Below are positions 41,701-46,239 of a stretch of DNA of 64,000 bases, piece after piece (position 1 is the first letter of the stretch; the number at the start of each line of letters is the position of its first letter). The notes below the pieces were generated by a model. That model made no database searches, had not been told where the DNA came from, and worked only from the letters and a program-made list of their open reading frames with translations. The translations under genes were made by a program, and so were the position numbers. The DNA is from Serripes groenlandicus (lineage: Eukaryota; Mollusca; Bivalvia; Cardiida; Cardiidae): NCBI GenBank assembly GCA_031761405.1, contig JASEVX010000007.1:54568721-54632720 (forward strand). The letters are read 5' to 3'.

Positions 41701-41989
41701 ATATACAAACAATCTGCAGTAGACAATTTTGAATAGGTTATAACATGAAAAATCTCTTTAAATGTAAGCATAATAATTATGGTCAATTTCACCTTTTGCA
41801 GCAATGTTTTCTAAGGACGTCTGCTTTGTCTTCATGTATTAAGACATGTAAGACAGGGATAATGATAGATTCTTATTCTGGTTTTTGTTTCAACAGGTAA
41901 AATATTGAAGTCGGACAGAAGTTATGTAGGAAAAGCAGAATGCCAGAGAGTACTGGAGAGGGCACTGGACATCAGAATAACAAAACTCG
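14159..41989 (+). CDS. TTC41: DUF4062-NACHT-TPR protein, TTC41/nephrocystin-3-like (17 joined exons, 3' incomplete)
   Basis: Joined exons 14159-14726, 15791-16012, 17130-17334, 18175-18395, 19556-19707, 20982-21426, 23114-23353, 24267-24471, 24946-25111, 26689-26877, 27596-27671, 29541-29683, 36172-36361, 37311-37461, 38887-39036, 40127-40233 and 41897-41989 give 1174 open codons, with matching phase and AG/GT at every junction. Domain order: DUF4062-like region (about residues 30-190), NACHT NTPase with Walker A GDRGSGKS (347-354) and Walker B LLILDGVDEL (437-446), helical winged-helix-like middle (605-945), then TPRs from about 957. Family knowledge: such STAND NTPases switch on ATP binding, with TPRs binding partners. 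DUF4062 plus NACHT plus TPR without an N-terminal coiled coil fits TTC41 better than NPHP3; the symbol is a family guess, not a proven orthology. The start ATG has A at -3 and G at +4. The C-terminus is missing; the usual family length is about 1300 residues, from memory. Confidence 0.85.
14750..14947 (+). mobile_element. Old MITE, intron 1
   Basis: TTAACACTCTCCCACATACT to GTCGTCTGCAAGTGTTAAG; hairpin GCTCATTATGAGC. Confidence 0.8.
14948..15437 (+). mobile_element. SINE-B-associated unit and SINE-B tail, intron 1
   Basis: TTTTGTGGGTACTCGAAATA-type unit at 14948-15100. SINE-B body at 15330-15437 (GATAAATGGACCAGTAGTTC, GGAAACGCC). Nothing recognised between. Confidence 0.6.
15522..15733 (+). 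mobile_element. Old MITE, intron 1
   Basis: TTAACCCTTTCCCACTTTAA left end; hairpin ATCATCATGATGAGC-like; right end ACAAGGTTAA. Confidence 0.8.
15791..16012 (+). CDS. TTC41: Exon 2: linker region
   Basis: The acceptor TTTTTTCCAG completes the split Gly codon, and the donor is ATATG/GTAAGG. It encodes about residues 190-263, including YGDLSIRDLKQRIVNKGLP, a basic helical segment between the DUF4062-like region and the NTPase. It ends in phase 1. Confidence 0.85.
16013..17129 (+). other. Intron 2
   Basis: It carries a short unit with AATAAATGTGACACTTTAAT near 16265 and a degenerate plus MITE at about 16910-17067 (GTCAAAAGTAGAAGTTGCTC, ACAATGTTTTCAAAATTCGT). The rest shows nothing recognised. 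Confidence 0.6.
17130..17334 (+). CDS. TTC41: Exon 3: helical region before the P-loop
   Basis: The acceptor CATCCTCAG gives GAC (Asp) with the last base of exon 2, and the donor is AAAAA/GTAAGC. It encodes about residues 264-332, containing EFREWLHHEVFSESRRQVY and ELNTIKEELTDFC, amphipathic helices that usually precede the NTP-binding fold. It ends in phase 2. Confidence 0.85.
17372..17603 (+). mobile_element. Old MITE, intron 3
   Basis: TTAACCCTTTCCCACAGACA to GGAACGGGTTAA, full length; palindromic core GCTCATCATGAGC. Confidence 0.88.
17604..17968 (+). mobile_element. SINE-B-associated unit and SINE-B, intron 3
   Basis: GAGTACCCACAACATAGAGT unit at 17604-17760, then the SINE-B body at 17837-17968 (GGATAAATGGACCAGTTGTA). 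Confidence 0.7.
17991..18157 (-). mobile_element. Old MITE abutting exon 4 acceptor
   Basis: CCCTTTTCCACATGCACACA left end, TTGTCTGCTGCATATC and AAAGCGTTAAA right end. It ends 17 bases before exon 4. Confidence 0.75.
18175..18395 (+). CDS. TTC41: Exon 4: NACHT P-loop (Walker A)
   Basis: The acceptor is TTTATTTACAG and the donor GGATG/GTAAGT. It encodes about residues 332-406. QVLVVKGDRGSGKSALVANW carries Walker A GDRGSGKS (347-354), with K353 and S354 as the expected phosphate and magnesium contacts. HFVGSSGRSRDVSTFMR follows, like the post-P-loop strand of NPHP3-type NTPases. A decayed copy of the 3' half lies at 18686-18808. Confidence 0.92.
18420..18538. repeat. Intron 4 direct repeat
   Basis: GAGGAGCTAACAGGGTTTT occurs at about 18422 and 18518, between exon 4 and its partial copy; likely part of the same local duplication. 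Confidence 0.75.
18558..18685 (-). mobile_element. MITE, right part replaced by duplicated exon
   Basis: Starts TTAATAAACCCTTTCCCACA with the GACGCTCTCTGACGCC arm. It breaks at CACAATGTTTTCAA, where the exon 4 copy begins. Confidence 0.75.
18686..18808 (+). pseudogene. Decayed duplicate of the 3' half of exon 4 in intron 4
   Basis: The stretch repeats 18271-18393 almost exactly (residues ENQEIKI, HFVGSSGRSRDVSTFMR, LREHFLKD recur) with a few substitutions. It lacks the P-loop half, has no acceptor because MITE sequence runs directly into it, and its donor GATG/GTAAG has become GATATTCT. It should not be spliced. Confidence 0.85.
18996..19501 (+). mobile_element. Three tandem MITEs, intron 4
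   Basis: Copies at 18996-19173, 19190-19290 (internally deleted) and 19287-19501. The last two share one TTAA at 19287-19290. A further central fragment lies at about 18834-18930. Confidence 0.8.
19556..19707 (+). CDS. TTC41: Exon 5: Walker B
   Basis: A 152-base exon from acceptor TTTTTAG to donor CAGGAG/GTAAAT, entered in phase 1 and left in phase 0. It encodes about residues 406-456. GPCLLILDGVDELSDSLG is a canonical NACHT Walker B with D441, D444 and E445. Spacing from the P-loop (about 90 residues) is normal for the family. Confidence 0.92.
19802..20170 (-). mobile_element. Two SINE-C copies, intron 5
   Basis: Reverse-complement bodies (CTTTCTCACACCAGTGCTCC, CCACATAGA). The second copy reaches the tRNA-like head near 20100-20170. 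The join is near 19937. Confidence 0.7.
20366..20588 (+). mobile_element. piggyBac-type MITE, young subfamily, intron 5
   Basis: TTAATCCTTTCCCTCATATG to GAGGGAAAGGGTTAA; hairpin of the AC/GT type. It shares its right TTAA with the next copy. Confidence 0.9.
20585..20963 (+). mobile_element. Two old MITEs, intron 5
   Basis: 20585-20798 starts at the shared TTAA and ends GGGAAAGGATTAA. A degenerate copy at 20835-20963 ends GGAAAGTGATAAAT, 18 bases before exon 6. Confidence 0.78.
20982..21426 (+). CDS. TTC41: Exon 6: rest of NACHT core
   Basis: The acceptor TTCATTTTTCAG lies 18 bases after the end of a degenerate MITE; the donor is GTTG/GTATGT. It encodes about residues 457-605, including PPQCCVIFTTIS (the sensor-1-like strand after Walker B), TFLPLAHLNTTKLKAEFLED and GKPLFLKIAGIEM, the helical part of the ATPase and its lid. 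It ends in phase 1. Confidence 0.9.
21471..21688 (+). mobile_element. SINE-A head and body with another tail, intron 6
   Basis: Head AAGTGATTAGCGTCGGGAAT and body GTGGAGTGCATTTGGGAAAG match SINE-A. After AGGGATCATGAATAA the tail reads ATATAACTGAAATAACATTG, like the SINE-B/C tail, so it is chimeric. Confidence 0.75.
21695..22180 (-). mobile_element. Two old MITEs, intron 6
   Basis: 21695-21888 (TTAACCTTTCTGACATATAG to GGAAAAGGGTCAAAG) and 22002-22180. The second breaks at AAAAGTCGTC where the next copy begins. Confidence 0.72.
22181..22635 (+). mobile_element. Old and young MITE sharing a TTAA, intron 6
   Basis: 22181-22409 has CCCACATACAACAAACCTGC; 22406-22635 is young with CCCTCATACGCAAATTCTGC. 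TTAA at 22406-22409 serves both. A fragment lies at 22880-22935; the rest of the intron has nothing recognised. Confidence 0.88.
23114..23353 (+). CDS. TTC41: Exon 7: winged-helix-like region
   Basis: The acceptor CATTTTTAG gives GAA with the last base of exon 6, and the donor is TTAC/GTAAGT. It encodes about residues 605-685. ILRLLAVSRSGLTANEILEI resembles the winged-helix domain that follows NACHT ATPases, and VVNFSHQHMREVVEYVLL resembles its closing helix. Confidence 0.88.
23371..23690 (+). mobile_element. SINE-C, full, inserted beside a MITE end, intron 7
   Basis: A 14-base MITE terminus (TTAACCCTTTCCCA, 23371-23384) is followed by the SINE head TGGTAGCTCAGTCGGTAA with B box AGTTCGAACCC, the body TTCATCTTCCACCAATAGGC and a GGCGTTAAACCCAAATCAAT tail. 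Confidence 0.85.
23689..24033 (-). mobile_element. Two old MITEs sharing a TTAA, intron 7
   Basis: 23689-23870 and 23867-24033, each starting TTAACCCTTTCCCACAT; the second lacks most of the centre. Confidence 0.8.
24082..24212 (-). mobile_element. Internally deleted MITE, intron 7
   Basis: AACCCTTTCCCACCTGCAGA to TTTGTTGTAAAGGGTTAA, about 130 bp. Confidence 0.8.
24267..24471 (+). CDS. TTC41: Exon 8: helical linker
   Basis: The acceptor AAAATATAG completes CGT (Arg), and the donor is CCTGA/GTATGT. It encodes about residues 685-753, with EFHQHLVEYFIKQPHSQRR and EELPWQQLMGGDVQGLKSSM. The E-L-P-W motif is also seen in this class after the winged helix. A MITE begins nine bases into the following intron. 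Confidence 0.85.
24480..24705 (-). mobile_element. Old MITE right after exon 8 donor
   Basis: TTAAACCCTTTCCCACAAAA left end, nine bases from the donor; hairpin GCTTATTATGAGC. A central fragment lies at 24828-24930 before exon 9. Confidence 0.78.
24946..25111 (+). CDS. TTC41: Exon 9: helical repeat region
   Basis: The acceptor TTATTTACAG completes GAT (Asp), and the donor is TTAGAG/GTAATC. It encodes about residues 753-808, with LFLSLYDVEGRNPSNYYDLK and a Y-W-Y-Y-L stretch, consistent with superhelical segments before the TPRs. It leaves phase 0. Confidence 0.85.
25175..25416 (-). mobile_element. Old MITE, intron 9
   Basis: TTAACCCTTTCCTATCTATA to ATGTGGGAATTGGTTAA; full length. Confidence 0.85.
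25426..25710 (+). mobile_element. SINE-B head with associated unit, intron 9
   Basis: tRNA-like TATGGTGTAGTCTTTAGAGC with B box GGGTTCTATCCCC, a SINE-B-like body, then the GAATTGTCTCAGTG unit at about 25641-25710. Confidence 0.6.
25718..26629 (-). mobile_element. Young MITE split by an AGCTCACC element, intron 9
   Basis: The left part 25718-25889 stops in TCTATTTTT. The right part 26570-26629 resumes TTTGACAAAATATGTTCAAA and ends GAGGGAAAGGGTTAA. Removing the insert restores the family consensus, give or take a few T. Confidence 0.92.
25890..26569 (+). mobile_element. AGCTCACC...CAGGTGAGC element
   Basis: Starts AGCTCACCTGAGCACAAAGT. Contains three units with TATGTTGATTGGTCGAAAA, ATGGC and TTTATGGCT blocks. 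Ends near CAGGTGAGCGATCCAGGGCC and CCCTCTTG. No coding capacity. A related copy is at 36690-37215. Confidence 0.8.
26689..26877 (+). CDS. TTC41: Exon 10: low-complexity Ser/Pro linker
   Basis: A phase 0-0 exon of 63 codons between acceptor TATATACTAG and donor TATAAG/GTATTA. It encodes about residues 809-871. It is rich in Ser, Pro and Thr (EQSIDGSNEGSTESRSSW), so probably a disordered linker. The acceptor pyrimidine tract is weak, so the left edge is slightly less sure. Confidence 0.78.
26985..27196 (-). mobile_element. Old MITE, intron 10
   Basis: TCTGATCTGCAGAAGACGAA arm, the TTATAGAGATTTGCCAC segment and a CTGCAGATTTACTGTATTTG end. The rest of intron 10 (27197-27590) has nothing recognised. 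Confidence 0.7.
27596..27671 (+). CDS. TTC41: Exon 11: short linker exon
   Basis: A 76-base exon from acceptor AACATTACAG to donor CACAAT/GTAAGT, phase 0 to 1. It encodes about residues 872-897 (DERMAGEERGGSPVDSVF), charged and probably flexible. Support is the exact phase fit on both sides and good splice sites; the sequence itself shows no domain. Confidence 0.72.
27729..28201. mobile_element. Two MITEs, intron 11
   Basis: 27729-27947 is plus, young, hairpin AC/GT. 27976-28201 is minus with GACGCTTTCTGACGCC and hairpin GCTCAAAACGAGC. Confidence 0.88.
28432..28508 (-). mobile_element. 77 bp minimal MITE
   Basis: Both ends are kept (TTAAACCTCTCCCTCATATA and GTATGAGGGAAAGGGTTAA), but the whole centre between the CTGCAGCAG arms is gone. 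Confidence 0.9.
28531..28957 (-). mobile_element. Two old MITEs, intron 11
   Basis: 28531-28675 is truncated and preceded by a 26 bp end fragment (28505-28530) of the same type. 28748-28957 is nearly full length. Confidence 0.8.
29049..29420. repeat. Minisatellite, unit about 30-35 bp, about 11 units, intron 11
   Basis: Units of GATGGATTTTGAGAATT followed by CACATAACTTCTTCATCTT or CACATAAATTCTTTATTTTT variants. It ends about 120 bp before exon 12. Confidence 0.92.
29541..29683 (+). CDS. TTC41: Exon 12: helix before the TPR array
   Basis: The acceptor ATATCATCAG completes TTT (Phe), and the donor is AAAAG/GTAAGT. It encodes about residues 897-944, with LTDAQITKLTWHISQFVLDL and ILMALHLWLQK. 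A decayed tandem copy of its 3' end and donor follows in the intron near 29785-29850. Confidence 0.85.
29785..29905 (+). pseudogene. Tandem copy of exon 12 3' end with broken donor
   Basis: It repeats about 29660-29784, that is the last codons of exon 12, the donor region and the following intron. The donor context AAAAGGTAAGTT is now AAAAGGAAGGTT, so GT is lost and the original donor is the only usable one. Both units end in the same CTGCAGCAG-containing MITE remnant. Confidence 0.75.
30079..30185 (+). mobile_element. MITE fragment, intron 12
   Basis: Central and right part from GTGGTCAAAGGGAATGATGA to GGCTTCAGAAAGAGTCTG. A scrap of the GAGCCGTTCC foldback family follows at 30189-30235. Confidence 0.7.
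30409..30638 (-). mobile_element. piggyBac-type MITE, young subfamily, intron 12
   Basis: Full length, TTAA both ends, hairpin AC/GT. The right TTAA is shared with the next copy. Confidence 0.92.
30635..31226 (-). mobile_element. Old MITE split at an internal TTAA by two young MITEs
   Basis: Host halves 30635-30750 and 31142-31226 rejoin as CTCTATTAAATAATTGAACC. The insert is two plus young copies: 30747-30915, cut at CGTCTGCT, and 30912-31141, complete. TTAA stands at both outer borders of the insert. Confidence 0.85.
31300..31566 (+). mobile_element. Old MITE, longer variant, intron 12
   Basis: TTAACTCTTTCCCTCATACA left end. It carries an extra internal arm (GCATCTGCAGCATTCAAC) before the hairpin. 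31567-32020 has nothing recognised. Confidence 0.78.
32027..32227 (+). mobile_element. Old MITE, intron 12
   Basis: TTAAACCCTTCCCAAATAAA to TATATGTGGGAAAGGTTA. Confidence 0.8.
32321..32797 (+). mobile_element. MITE with its right half triplicated, intron 12
   Basis: One left end (32321) is followed by three successive central-plus-right halves, to about 32520, 32659 and 32797. Each begins GAAAACATTGTGGCAAATGG or a variant; the last two end in AAGGGTTAA. Confidence 0.8.
32919..33301. mobile_element. Old MITE pair, intron 12
   Basis: A minus copy 32919-33126 runs into a plus copy 33127-33301 at CATACAACAAATCAGCAG without terminal repeats between them. Confidence 0.72.
33408..34008 (+). mobile_element. 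Two full-length MITEs, intron 12
   Basis: 33408-33638 is old type, with GTCGTCTACTGCAGATGCGT. 33778-34008 ends like the young type (GAGGGAAAGGGTTAA), with a duplicated GAGCAATTTCTC in its centre. Confidence 0.87.
34115..34500 (+). mobile_element. Two old MITEs, intron 12
   Basis: 34115-34321, left end lost, then 34318-34500 starting TTATCCCTTTCCCATAAAA. Confidence 0.75.
34550..34780 (+). mobile_element. piggyBac-type MITE, young subfamily, intron 12
   Basis: TTAACCCTTTCCCTCATACG to GAGGGAAAGGGTTAA; hairpin AC/GT; full length. Confidence 0.93.
34974..35627 (+). mobile_element. Three old MITEs, intron 12
   Basis: 34974-35149 (degenerate), 35243-35472 (full, TTAAGCCCCCTTTCCCACAT to GGGAAAGGGTTAA) and 35500-35627 (right half). 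Confidence 0.8.
35696..35895. other. Assembly gap of 200 N
   Basis: It lies within intron 12. The round length suggests a placeholder of unknown true size. Open frames read through it are meaningless. Confidence 0.98.
35950..36147 (+). mobile_element. Old MITE abutting exon 13 acceptor
   Basis: CACATACAACAAATCTGCAG to GAGGGGATGGGTTGAAC. It ends 24 bases before exon 13; core GCTCATCATGAGC. Confidence 0.83.
36172..36361 (+). CDS. TTC41: Exon 13: first clear TPR
   Basis: It follows a 6.5 kb intron; acceptor CATTTTCAG, donor CTGAAAT/GTAAGT. It encodes about residues 945-1008. A TPR spans about 957-990 with consensus positions filled: G964 (8), Y967 (11), A976 (20), Y980 (24), A983 (27). Phase 0 entry agrees with exon 12, so no exon need be missing in the N gap, although one of phase 0-0 cannot be excluded. 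Confidence 0.88.
36405..37215 (+). mobile_element. SINE-B-associated unit, then AGCTCACC-type element, intron 13
   Basis: The TTTGTGGGTACTTGAAAGTG unit at 36405-36600. From about 36690 four units with ATGATGATTGGTCAAAAAAC-like and TTTATGGCTATAGTGAAA blocks match 25890-26569; the terminal repeats are not clear. Confidence 0.7.
37311..37461 (+). CDS. TTC41: Exon 14: TPR region
   Basis: The acceptor TGTATTCCAG completes TGT (Cys), and the donor is CCTCAG/GTAAGT. It encodes about residues 1008-1058, a helical hairpin (IQQIGYLRLQDGLLDDSDDL, then LLQEAIELAEVI) and the start of the next repeat (VRANVLFIIGNL). A MITE starts 12 bases into the following intron. Confidence 0.87.
37474..38107. mobile_element. 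Three old MITEs, intron 14
   Basis: 37474-37702 plus and 37699-37882 plus share a TTAA; 37883-38107 is minus and joins directly. The first begins 12 bases after the exon 14 donor. Confidence 0.82.
38299..38490 (+). mobile_element. Young MITE, left arm deleted, intron 14
   Basis: CTTTCCCACTTTGAACATAT fuses the terminus to the interior. The hairpin is mismatched: GCTCG on one side, GTGC on the other. Confidence 0.88.
38555..38743 (+). mobile_element. Old MITE, intron 14
   Basis: GTTAAACACCCCTTTCCTAC to ACTGGAAATGGTTAA. Confidence 0.75.
38887..39036 (+). CDS. TTC41: Exon 15: TPR region
   Basis: The acceptor CATATTACAG completes AGA (Arg), and the donor is AGAGG/GTATGT. It encodes about residues 1058-1108. 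AETNLRKCLMLRQKWYGKSH is a TPR second helix followed by the G-x-x-H spacer typical of kinesin-light-chain-like TPRs, then VADTLFALGIVMVDE opens the next repeat. Confidence 0.88.
39167..39350 (-). mobile_element. Old MITE, intron 15
   Basis: TTAACCCGTTTCCCACATGC left end, CTGCTGCCGATTTGTTGTAA right; the hairpin centre is lost. Confidence 0.75.
39428..39560 (+). mobile_element. SINE-B tail, intron 15
   Basis: GCCCTCCTTGGCGCTCAGGG with GACTGATTGGCTGGTGACTT and CCTGGAAATGCC. Confidence 0.75.
39561..40056. other. Intron 15 remainder
   Basis: It holds a stretch (about 39690-39770, GCCTGCCTTGACAG, TGACACATAGG) that recurs in intron 16 near 40971-41000, and a degenerate minus MITE at 39896-40056. 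Confidence 0.6.
40127..40233 (+). CDS. TTC41: Exon 16: TPR region
   Basis: The acceptor TTTTTACTAG completes GGG (Gly), and the donor is CTGG/GTAAGT. It encodes about residues 1108-1144, SLDVFRKCLEVREFHLDKDH then LKTAEVLFQLG. It closes one TPR and opens another with the usual L-x-L-G. Confidence 0.88.
40429..40650. mobile_element. GAGCCGTTCC-type foldback MITE, right end lost, intron 16
   Basis: Starts GAGCCGTTCCATGAGAAAAC and keeps GCATGCTTATGCTGATCCGG and GGGTCGATAC; the right inverted end is absent. Confidence 0.82.
40660..40905 (+). mobile_element. SINE-B, near full length, intron 16
   Basis: tRNA-like head with B box GGGGGTTCGATCCCC, then CATACCAAAGACTTTAAAAA and GGATAAATGGACTAGTATAA. 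40906-41467 has the short unit shared with intron 15 and otherwise nothing recognised. Confidence 0.85.
41468..41840. mobile_element. Truncated young MITE, element scrap and old MITE, intron 16
   Basis: 41468-41560 is the left 90 bp of a minus young MITE, broken inside the hairpin at GCTCAGAAC. 41600-41670 carries the ATGGCCCTCTTG end of an AGCTCACC-type element. 41689-41840 is an old plus MITE. Confidence 0.75.
41897..41989 (+). CDS. TTC41: Exon 17: last recognised exon, TPR region
   Basis: The acceptor TTTCAACAG completes GGT (Gly), and the donor is CTCG/GTAAGT. It encodes about residues 1144-1174 (KILKSDRSYVGKAECQRVLE, then RALDIRITKL), a TPR second helix. Reading on without splicing meets TAA at 41995-41997. 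The donor is strong and no poly-A signal is near, so I take the gene to continue beyond, but no phase-compatible exon was found in the remaining 22 kb. Confidence 0.82.
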
Positions 41990-42209
41990 GTAAGTAAACA
42001 TTAAAGATTCTAAGGACTTCATTGAGAACTGTTGTAATTACATGTTGTTACAATATGTCATTACAACCGTTTTGCATAAAGTCATAGATTTGCAGTTATA
42101 TGGAATTACTAACAGACTAAATTTTTGTTTGATATGAATTTGTATCTTCGGAAGAAAAGACTATTTATGAAATCTGGACGATCGAAAGAAATTATTTCAA
42201 TCAGATATA

Positions 42210-42905
42210 TTTGATCCTACCTATGGATGCTTTCTGATACCCTCTGCAGCAGATAACTTTTGTTAATATTGTTAATAAATTGCTCATGGTGTGCAATATC
42301 CCTTTAGGCCACAATGTTTTCAACTCTCTTCAATAATTATATCTTCATTGATAGAGATTTTTCACATATTTACCTAGCTATTTTCAAAGTCATCGGTTGT
42401 AGCCTATTTGTTGTATGTGGGAAAGGATTAACATTTTTGAAAGAGAGAAATAGCTGTTTCACTAACAAGTAAATTTCCTTCTATGTTCATCTGAACATGT
42501 AAACTAATATGTTTAACACTTTCCCGCATATATGCATATTTTGACTCTTCTGCTGTAGACGGCATTGTGAAAACAGTTTGGCAAAACAAGACATTGCTGT
42601 TTAACCCTTTCCCTCTAATAGACACTTTTTGACACCTCTGCTGCAGACGAATTTGAAAAAACTGTGACTAAAGGATAAATTGTTCAAAACAAGCAATTTC
42701 TCCTTTTGTCACAATGTTTTCAACTTTTTTGCACCTTTATTTTTAAAGATTTTCAATAATTTTGCCGCTATGTTTTCAAAGTCGTCTGCTGCAGATTTGT
42801 TGTATGTGGGAAAGTGTGAACATACTTTAATTTATAGAGACGTTCTTTACCTTTAGCTTGATGTATTCAAATTCATTTTGTTTTATGTGTGAAAGGCTTA
42901 GAACA
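42210..42905 (-). mobile_element. Old MITEs, one nested in another
   Basis: 42210-42431 alone. 42511-42600 and 42821-42905 are halves of one copy, split by 42601-42820, which starts TTAACCCTTTCCCTCTAATA. 42000-42209 has nothing recognised. Confidence 0.75.
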
Positions 42906-43312
42906 TATTTACGACAACTCTGTTTTGGTATAAGATATTGACCAATATGATTGGCAGATTTAAAGAGAGCTGTTTAAAGTTTTAACACATTTTTGCCACA
43001 TGTTACATACTTTGTTTGGAAATAATTCAAATGCCGTGTTGAAGATAAAAGTTTTAAGTGTAGTTTCTGTAGTATGAGTTAAACATGACCTGAAATGTGA
43101 GAAAGACAACAACAACAACAAAACAAGTGAAGTTAGACAATATGGAAGCAAGTGAATTACTGGTTAACTAATCAGAAGATCAAACGAGTAATCGGTTAGT
43201 AAAATCAGTATCTGTTGACATCCTTTGTATTTACCCCTGAGAATCAATTGAAATGAGTTATGGCCATTAACATAACTTCACAAATATACATTCTGATCGT
43301 AACCACTATTTA

Positions 43313-43631
43313 CATTTTTCACATACAACAAATCTGCAGCAGATGACTGAAAACATTGAGGTATAAGTAAGGAAAATCTATGAATGTAGGTGCAATTATA
43401 GAAGAGAGTTGAAATTGCGTGTGCATGTAAGAAAGAGTAAATCAATCAACAGTTAATCCTTTCCCTCATACACCAATTCTGTAGCAGAGTACTTTGAACA
43501 TAGTTTGCCAAAAAATAGAAAATCTCTTTAATTGAATGGATAACCTATGATTTAATGTGAAAAATATTGTCGCAAAAGGAGAAATTGTTTCGCGGCAGAG
43601 GCGTCAGAAAGCGTCTATATGAGGGAAAGGG
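43313..43631 (+). mobile_element. Two deleted MITEs
   Basis: 43313-43441 is old, centre lost. 43453-43631 is young, with the centre from hairpin to right arm deleted (GAAATTGTTTCGCGGCAGAG). 42906-43312 has only a short CAA run. Confidence 0.8.
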
Positions 43632-44271
43632 GTAGCCAGGGTGATATGACTGAAAAATTGTTGAAAACTGTTAAACCCCAACCAATCAATTACATGAAAA
43701 TATATACTAAAGTGTTATTTGACCTATCAGTCGCATGTCTGCTAGAGTTCAATTTACACAGAGAACAGAATATAAATCAAATATCGTATCAGATAAATGG
43801 TTAGCACTTGATTTTTATGATCAACCATTTACAGTCAGTGTATGTCAACAAACTCTCCCAAAGATGAATAACTGTTTATTACCCTATATCATGGGTTTTA
43901 GTAGTACCTCGATGGATGTTAATAAAACAGTCACATTGAACTCTTGACTTTATGGCCTTTTATAAACCAAACAGTAGTCAGCTGAATTTATTACAGTGTA
44001 TTTTAACTTTCCATCACAATTGTCACTGTTTAAACATGTTTTTGGCAGATAATCTTGAACCATAAAATATGATTTGTTACATGTATAGAATTGAGACAAA
44101 TTTCTTAAGTTCAGGGCACTGAAGCTTAAGTTTTTGCTTAATAATTTAAGTTTCCATTTCTCAGGTAAATACCTGAGATAAAAAGCTAGTTTGGGATTAA
44201 AACATAGTGTCACTTGGTCACTGTGCCCAACAAAATATCTTAACTTATTTATGGTATTTGGATTGTTTTTT
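43632..44271. other. SINE-C tail, then nothing recognised
   Basis: GGTGATATGACTGAAAAATT to about 43694 is a SINE-C tail. The open frames beyond (43735-43947 plus; 43950-44357 minus, 135 codons) have no recognised domain and AT-rich codons; the minus frame begins inside a MITE. Confidence 0.5.
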
Positions 44272-44948
44272 CCCCCCATGCTGAAGCGTTTTGATGCATA
44301 TGCAGTAGACAATTTTTCAATTTCAAACATTGTTATATATTGATTATAATAAATCAATAAATAGTAATGCCACTATATCTTTGAGTCTATTAGATAAATA
44401 AACCTTTAATTTTTAGAGATTTTCAATATTTTTGCCTAGATGTTTTCAAAGTTGACTGCTGAAGATTTGTCGCATGTGGGAAAAAGTTAATCAAAGTTTA
44501 CAGTAAATTTGATCAAACATTTGAATACAGGTTGAAAGTTCTATTTTTCCAATTGAGGTTTTTATTGTACCACCCTTAACCCTTTCCCATGTAACAAAAT
44601 AATCTGGAGCTGACAACTTTGAAAATATTGAGTAAAAAATATGGAAACTCTCTATATAAGGAAGAATAAAGTTGTAAAACATTGTGGCAGAAGGAGAATA
44701 AATGAAATAGTGATTGTATTACTTTAACCCTTTCCCACATGCAACAAATCTGCAGCAGACGAATTAAAAAACATGTGGACAAAAATATTGAAAATCACTA
44801 TAAATAACGGTATATTTACTGGAAAAAGTTGAAAACATTGTGGCAAAAGGAGAAATTGCTCATTTTCAGCAATTTCTTCTTTTGTCACAATGTTTCAAAA
44901 GTCCTCTGCTGCAGAGGCATCAGAAAGCGTCTGTGAGAAAGGGTTTAT
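44272..44948. mobile_element. Three old MITEs
   Basis: 44272-44490 minus, degenerate. 44576-44698 plus, cut at the hairpin. 44724-44948 plus, full length, TTAACCCTTTCCCACATGCA to GAGAAAGGGTTTA. Confidence 0.78.
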
Positions 44949-45192
44949 TACAAAAATAACTTTTTTCAGTAAAAAGTTTTTTTTTTTCTAAAAGAATATG
45001 GCTCACAGGTCATTTTCAACCATTTTCAAGTTTATAATTGGTTAACATATCAATATAATATTGACTGAATTTTGATACCTATTTGTATGATTATGATCTG
45101 TATTAATTCCACATCGAGATCATTTAGATATTATCTCTTGATATATAGTACCATTAGGTTATATCTCAAGGAAGAAACATAATATGACATTT

Positions 45193-46020
45193 AACCCTAT
45201 TCATCCCTATTCAACAATCATGCAGACTCAATTTGATGCATCTGCTGCAAAAATATATATTTTTAACGTACAACAAATTTACAGCAGACAACTTTGAAAA
45301 CATTAAGTCAAAAATAAGGAAACTCTAAAAATAAAAGAACAATTATTAAATAAAGATTAATTGGTTTTTTTTTAACCCTTTCCCGAATAAAACAAATCTG
45401 CAGTAGACAAATTGGAATACTTCTTGACAAAAATACGTAAAATCTCTACAATTGAAGATTAATTATTGAACCCCCCCGGAAAAAAACATTGTGCCAAAAG
45501 AAGAAATAGCTAATTATGCACCACTATGTTTTCCAAAGTCGTCTACTTCATTCTGATGCATCTGAAGCAGGGAAAATGTATAAATCATTGTGTCAAAAAG
45601 AGAAATTGCTCATCCTATTACCACAATGATTTCAATTCTATTAACCCTTTCCCTCATACGACAATTCTGCAGCAGACGACTTTGAACATGTTTTGCCAAA
45701 AAATAGAAAATCTTTATAATTGAATGGATAACCTATCACTAAAAGTGGAAAACATTGTGGCAAAAGGAAAAATTGCACGTTTTGTGCAATTTCTTCTTTT
45801 GTCACTATGTTTTCAAATAGTCGTCTGCTGCAGAGGCGTCAGAAAGCGTCTATATGAGGGAAAGGGTTAAAAAGACAAAGAGAGAAGAGAGATATATATA
45901 TTGCTCATAATGAGCAATTTCTCCTTTTGCCACAGTATTTTCAACTCTTTTCAATAAGAACACTTTTATTTATAAAGATATTTCAGACATTTAACTAGAT
46001 GTTTTAGATGTTTCATAACC
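45193..46020. mobile_element. Old MITE fragments with one intact young MITE
   Basis: Fragments at 45193-45250, 45265-45365 and 45371-45580. An intact plus young copy at 45641-45870, flanked by TTAA, interrupts an older copy that seems to resume at about 45898-46020. Confidence 0.78.
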
Positions 46021-46239
46021 ATCCATTTTTAAACTCATCTTAAAAGCATACTTGTTTATAGTTTATAGATATTCTATCGGTACTCTGCAAACTTGTGTGT
46101 TTAGAATCATCAAATAATTATCAGAAGACATCAGTTTACCATAGAAGCAACAACTTCTTATGCTTCTAGAATATTCCGGTGGGACATTATGGGAATAACT
46201 ATGGTTGACAAACATGTAGCGCTCAGCGTTCACAAAAGT

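Noticed and set aside
43950..44357. 135-codon minus-strand frame
   Set aside because: Begins inside a degenerate MITE, AT-driven codons, no recognised domain or splice context.
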